From Candidatus Bathyarchaeota archaeon (GTDB taxonomy: Archaea > Thermoproteota > Bathyarchaeia > 40CM-2-53-6 > RBG-13-38-9): a stretch of DNA of 7,057 bases. Location: the NCBI GenBank assembly GCA_026394315.1, contig JAPKYM010000259.1:1-7057 (forward strand), written 5' to 3'. The notes beneath the pieces are model-generated. The model was given only the letters and a program-made list of their open reading frames with translations, did not search any database and was not told the origin of the DNA. The position numbers and the translations under genes were made by a program. Of this stretch, positions 6,122-7,057 are shown piece after piece (position 1 is the stretch's first letter; every line of letters begins with the position of its first letter).

Positions 6122-7057
6122 AATCGGTTTCTCTCTGAGCCAGTCCAATCTTTTCGAGTGAAGCTCTCTTATGTCATCGATGCCGAGGGCAATCATGGCG
6201 AGTCTATCAAAGCCCATACCCCAAGCTATTACTGGAAAATCGATGTCGAGAGGTTTGAGTACTTCTGGCCGGAACATCCCGGCACCAACGAACTCAATCC
6301 ATCCGAGAGTCGGGTGTTTAATGAATGACTCAACGCTTGGCTCAGTGAACGGGAAATATCCTGGCTTGAATCTTACTTCGCCAAGCTTCATAGTAGAAGC
6401 GAAATTCTCTAGAAAACCTAGCAGGTGGCGTAGGTTTATCCCTTTGTCACCGACTATGCCTTCAAGCTGTACAAATTCCATCGAGTGTTTTGCATCGAGA
6501 ACGTCGGGCCTGAACACCTTTGAGAGACAGAACATCTTTACTGGCGGGTCTTTGTGTGAAGCTAGGTACCTCATTGAGACAGCCGTGGTCTGAGTTCTCA
6601 GCATCAGTCTCTCAGCAATCTTTCTGTTCCAACTATACCCCCATCCAGTAGAACCGGTCCTCCAACCATTCTCGTGAGTTTTCCTCACTCTCTCCACGAG
6701 GTCCGTTGAGTCTAGATCTCCTACTTTGGGCTCCTTCAGGATGTAGCTGTCGTGTATTTCTCTGGCTGGATGGTCTTGAGCCTGGAAAAGGACATCGAAG
6801 TTCCAGAACTCCATCTCAACAAGAGGACCCTCATGTTCGGTGAATCCCATAGAGAGAAGGATCCGCCTTGCCTCCTCCATGAATTCCATGTAGGCGTTCT
6901 TCTTACCAGGGTAGACCGCTGGCGGAGAGGCTGTAACGTCATACTCTCTTAGTTCGAGATTCTTCCATTCTCCACTTGTTATCATTTCTGACGTTAAGGC
7001 GGTAACAAGGCCAGTCCTAGCCTCGAGTCCGTCTAGCGAAAGACCTCCCGATGTCAG
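6113..7057 (-). CDS. pheS: Phenylalanyl-tRNA synthetase alpha subunit, C-terminal catalytic part
   Basis: Catalytic chain of PheRS, a class II synthetase that activates phenylalanine and esterifies it to tRNA-Phe. The window holds 314 residues and the frame stays open to the right edge, where the first visible residues (LTSGGLSLDG) precede the archaeal/eukaryotic linker ALTSEMITSGEW. ATG 6985 is therefore internal, and roughly 180 residues of the N-terminal winged-helix region are missing. Visible numbering: EGPLVEMEFWNFDVLF near 76-91; QDHPARE near 94-100; a glycine-rich GSTGWGYSW near 135-143; motif 2, VFRPDVLDAKHSMEFVQLEG, near 181-200, keeping the Arg, Gln and Glu that bind ATP and phenylalanine; the pocket segment FPFTEPSVES near 235-244; GAGMFRPEVL near 258-267; and motif 3, GMGFDRLAMI, near 280-289. 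A Val stands between Phe and Gln in motif 2, where other PheS proteins usually have His or Tyr. First gene of the visible pheS-pheT operon. Confidence 0.95.
   Translation of the reverse strand: MTSGGLSLDGLEARTGLVTALTSEMITSGEWKNLELREYDVTASPPAVYPGKKNAYMEFMEEARRILLSMGFTEHEGPLVEMEFWNFDVLFQAQDHPAREIHDSYILKEPKVGDLDSTDLVERVRKTHENGWRTGSTGWGYSWNRKIAERLMLRTQTTAVSMRYLASHKDPPVKMFCLSKVFRPDVLDAKHSMEFVQLEGIVGDKGINLRHLLGFLENFASTMKLGEVRFKPGYFPFTEPSVESFIKHPTLGWIEFVGAGMFRPEVLKPLDIDFPVIAWGMGFDRLAMIALGIDDIRELHSKRLDWLREKPIRW

Noticed and set aside
5909..6328. 139-codon open frame on the + strand
   Set aside because: It is antisense to the well-conserved end of pheS and start of pheT, shows no recognisable motif, and is explained as a shadow frame.
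6171..6593. 140-codon open frame on the + strand
   Set aside because: It lies wholly antisense to the catalytic core of pheS; low-complexity Ser/Pro/Arg content is typical of a shadow frame.

Overview
This window reads as an ordinary housekeeping segment of an archaeal chromosome. The evidence is the archaeal form of both aminoacyl-tRNA synthetases: a long LeuRS ending in -IYVE, and a short PheRS beta chain without the bacterial N-terminal tRNA-binding or C-terminal FDX-ACB domains. GGTGA-type ribosome binding sites and a good TATA-like box (TATAAATA) upstream of ilvE support the same view. Base composition is moderate, roughly 45-50% G+C by eye. The lineage cannot be fixed from the sequence; an uncultured thermoproteotal or related group would fit, but that is a guess.

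Layout. On the + strand, leucyl-tRNA synthetase (leuS) fills 1-2885 and enters from the left edge with its first few codons missing. Four genes then lie on the - strand, read from right to left: pheS (7057-6113, N-terminal part off the right edge), pheT (about 6108-4447), trmO (about 4349-3891) and ilvE (about 3810-2893). leuS and ilvE converge tail to tail with only 7 bases between their stop codons. pheS and pheT are almost contiguous and surely co-transcribed. Spacers of about 97 bases (pheT-trmO) and 80 bases (trmO-ilvE) leave room for separate promoters, and the second holds a clear TATA-like box. No stretch longer than 100 bases lacks a gene. I found no tRNA, rRNA, CRISPR array, insertion sequence or phage gene.

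How the genes relate. Four of the five act in translation: LeuRS and PheRS charge tRNA-Leu and tRNA-Phe, and TrmO methylates t6A37 in tRNA. IlvE makes leucine, isoleucine and valine by the last transamination step, so it supplies the LeuRS substrate, although the two genes are convergent and not one operon.

The most notable point concerns start codons. The conserved N-termini of ilvE and pheT extend upstream of their first ATG into reading frame that holds no ATG, GTG or TTG. In each case a GGTGA-type ribosome binding site sits at normal distance before a CTG (ilvE) or an ACG (pheT). Automatic annotation would probably shorten both proteins. I found no credible undescribed biological system here.
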